NCBI GenBank assembly: GCA_964508765.1
Contig: CAZDVD010000014.1
Coordinates: forward strand, 1-64,000
DNA length: 64,000 nucleotides
Source of the DNA: JABMPR01 sp964508765
Lineage (GTDB): Bacteria; Fidelibacterota; UBA8477; JABMPR01
Reading direction: 5' to 3'
The notes beneath the pieces were generated by a model that was not told where the DNA came from, did not search any database, and saw only the letters and a list, made by a program, of their open reading frames with translations. The position numbers were made by a program, and so were the translations under genes. Shown here piece by piece: positions 63,509-64,000 of this stretch; position 1 is the first letter of the stretch, and each line of letters begins with the position of its first letter.

Positions 63509-64000
63509 TTAGCTGTTCTTTATTTTATCTTCTAGCTGTCCTGTCAGTTGCCACAGGGACATCTCAGCGAGGTAGGCTGAATAACGCGCCTTAATCTGAC
63601 TGCTTTTGGCTCGACTCAAATTGAGTTGAGCATCCCTGAACTGGGTTGAACTCACCTGACCCAGTCTAAAGTATTCAGAGGTTTGCTCAAAATTGAGCTG
63701 AGCAGAAGAGAGAGTGTTGGCTTTAAGCTCCAAAAGCTGGCGACTTTTCTCATAGTAGGCCAACGCTGAACTTAATGATTTTTCCAACTGTCTCTTTGAA
63801 TCCAGCGTATTCCATTCACTGTTCTTCTGGAGGAGACGTCCGCTTTGAATGGATTTCGATTTCATCCCATCAAACAGGTTCCAACTGAGTGATAGTCCTG
63901 CAGTCGTACTCATATCAGAATTATTGAAAGCAAAGTCGATATCCGAATTAATTTGTTGTAGACCGTAAGATCCACTCACACTCACTTTGGGAAGAACTGA
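63509..64000 (-). CDS. TolC-family outer-membrane efflux protein, C-terminal part (5' end outside window)
   Basis: The frame is open to the window edge and starts there with SVLPKVSVSGSYGLQQINSD, so this is the C-terminal half of a TolC/OprM type protein. The second repeat shows LSLSWNLFDGMKSKSIQSGR, a barrel strand with NLFDG, and long coiled helices (SSALAYYEKSRQLLELKANT, NFEQTSEYFRLGQVSSTQFR). It ends SLWQLTGQLEDKIKNS, where family members usually end in QLTG. Such channels link to MacA/HlyD-type adaptors, often encoded next to them; those would be beyond the window. Confidence 0.9.
   Translation of the reverse strand, partial: SVLPKVSVSGSYGLQQINSDIDFAFNNSDMSTTAGLSLSWNLFDGMKSKSIQSGRLLQKNSEWNTLDSKRQLEKSLSSALAYYEKSRQLLELKANTLSSAQLNFEQTSEYFRLGQVSSTQFRDAQLNLSRAKSSQIKARYSAYLAEMSLWQLTGQLEDKIKNS

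Noticed and set aside
1..64000. CRISPR array, prophage, insertion sequence or integrase
   Set aside because: No regularly spaced repeats, transposase, integrase or phage structural protein motifs were found on either strand.

Overview
The window looks like part of the chromosome of a Gram-negative bacterium of the FCB superphylum, perhaps a Marinimicrobia-, Calditrichota- or KSB1-like lineage. The reasons are many lipoprotein signals, a TolC-type outer-membrane protein, secreted proteins ending in a YPNPFN-type C-terminal sorting domain, a GWxTD-domain lipoprotein, a two-component-propeller sensor kinase, moderate G+C, the standard genetic code and frequent TTG/GTG starts. The lineage is inferred from gene content only. 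I saw no rRNA, tRNA, CRISPR array, integrase or transposase.

Layout. 1-3040: the end of a ferredoxin-NADP reductase gene, then three consecutive broken genes (DUF4332, a lipoprotein, a GWxTD lipoprotein). 3133-9057: a membrane protein with an M28 peptidase, a glutamine-synthetase-like enzyme, and a marR-doxX-pirin operon. 9167-17274: sirtuin, TPR lipoprotein, cdsA and an ABC peptide-uptake set (binding protein and two permeases, no ATPases). 17467-26577: a tight operon of a MutL-family ASKHA ATPase, a barrel-type protein, five small or membrane proteins of unknown function and an ABC exporter pair. This is the best candidate for an undescribed membrane machine. 26574-28623: a deoxyribosyltransferase-like protein, HU and alanine racemase. 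28814-41684: glycosyltransferase, sugar kinase, SpoIID, two NamZ/DUF1343 proteins, an AmpG-like MFS carrier, a sodium:solute symporter with a tiny lipoprotein, and another MFS carrier. Together these look like cell-wall sugar or peptide turnover and scavenging. 41816-44406: small conserved proteins, a TrmH-type methyltransferase and a secreted propeller. 44626-48839: a complete saccharopine route for lysine degradation (LKR, SDH, ALDH7). 48855-52430: rsmI, a membrane protein, tmk and a C-terminal processing protease. 52431-64000: a DUF4442 protein, a hybrid histidine kinase, then a stretch rich in damaged genes (amino-acid permease, aldehyde dehydrogenase, heme-motif secreted protein, propeller kinase, SDR) around an intact mntP, ending in a TolC-family gene.

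The most striking global feature is the number of disrupted reading frames: about ten independent lesions (in-frame stops, 1-2 nt indels, internal deletions and two deletion fusions). They sit in accessory, secreted, transport and signalling genes, while core and operonic genes between 9 and 32 kb are intact. This suggests recent gene decay by small deletions, or assembly or polishing faults. Both can be tested from reads and relatives.
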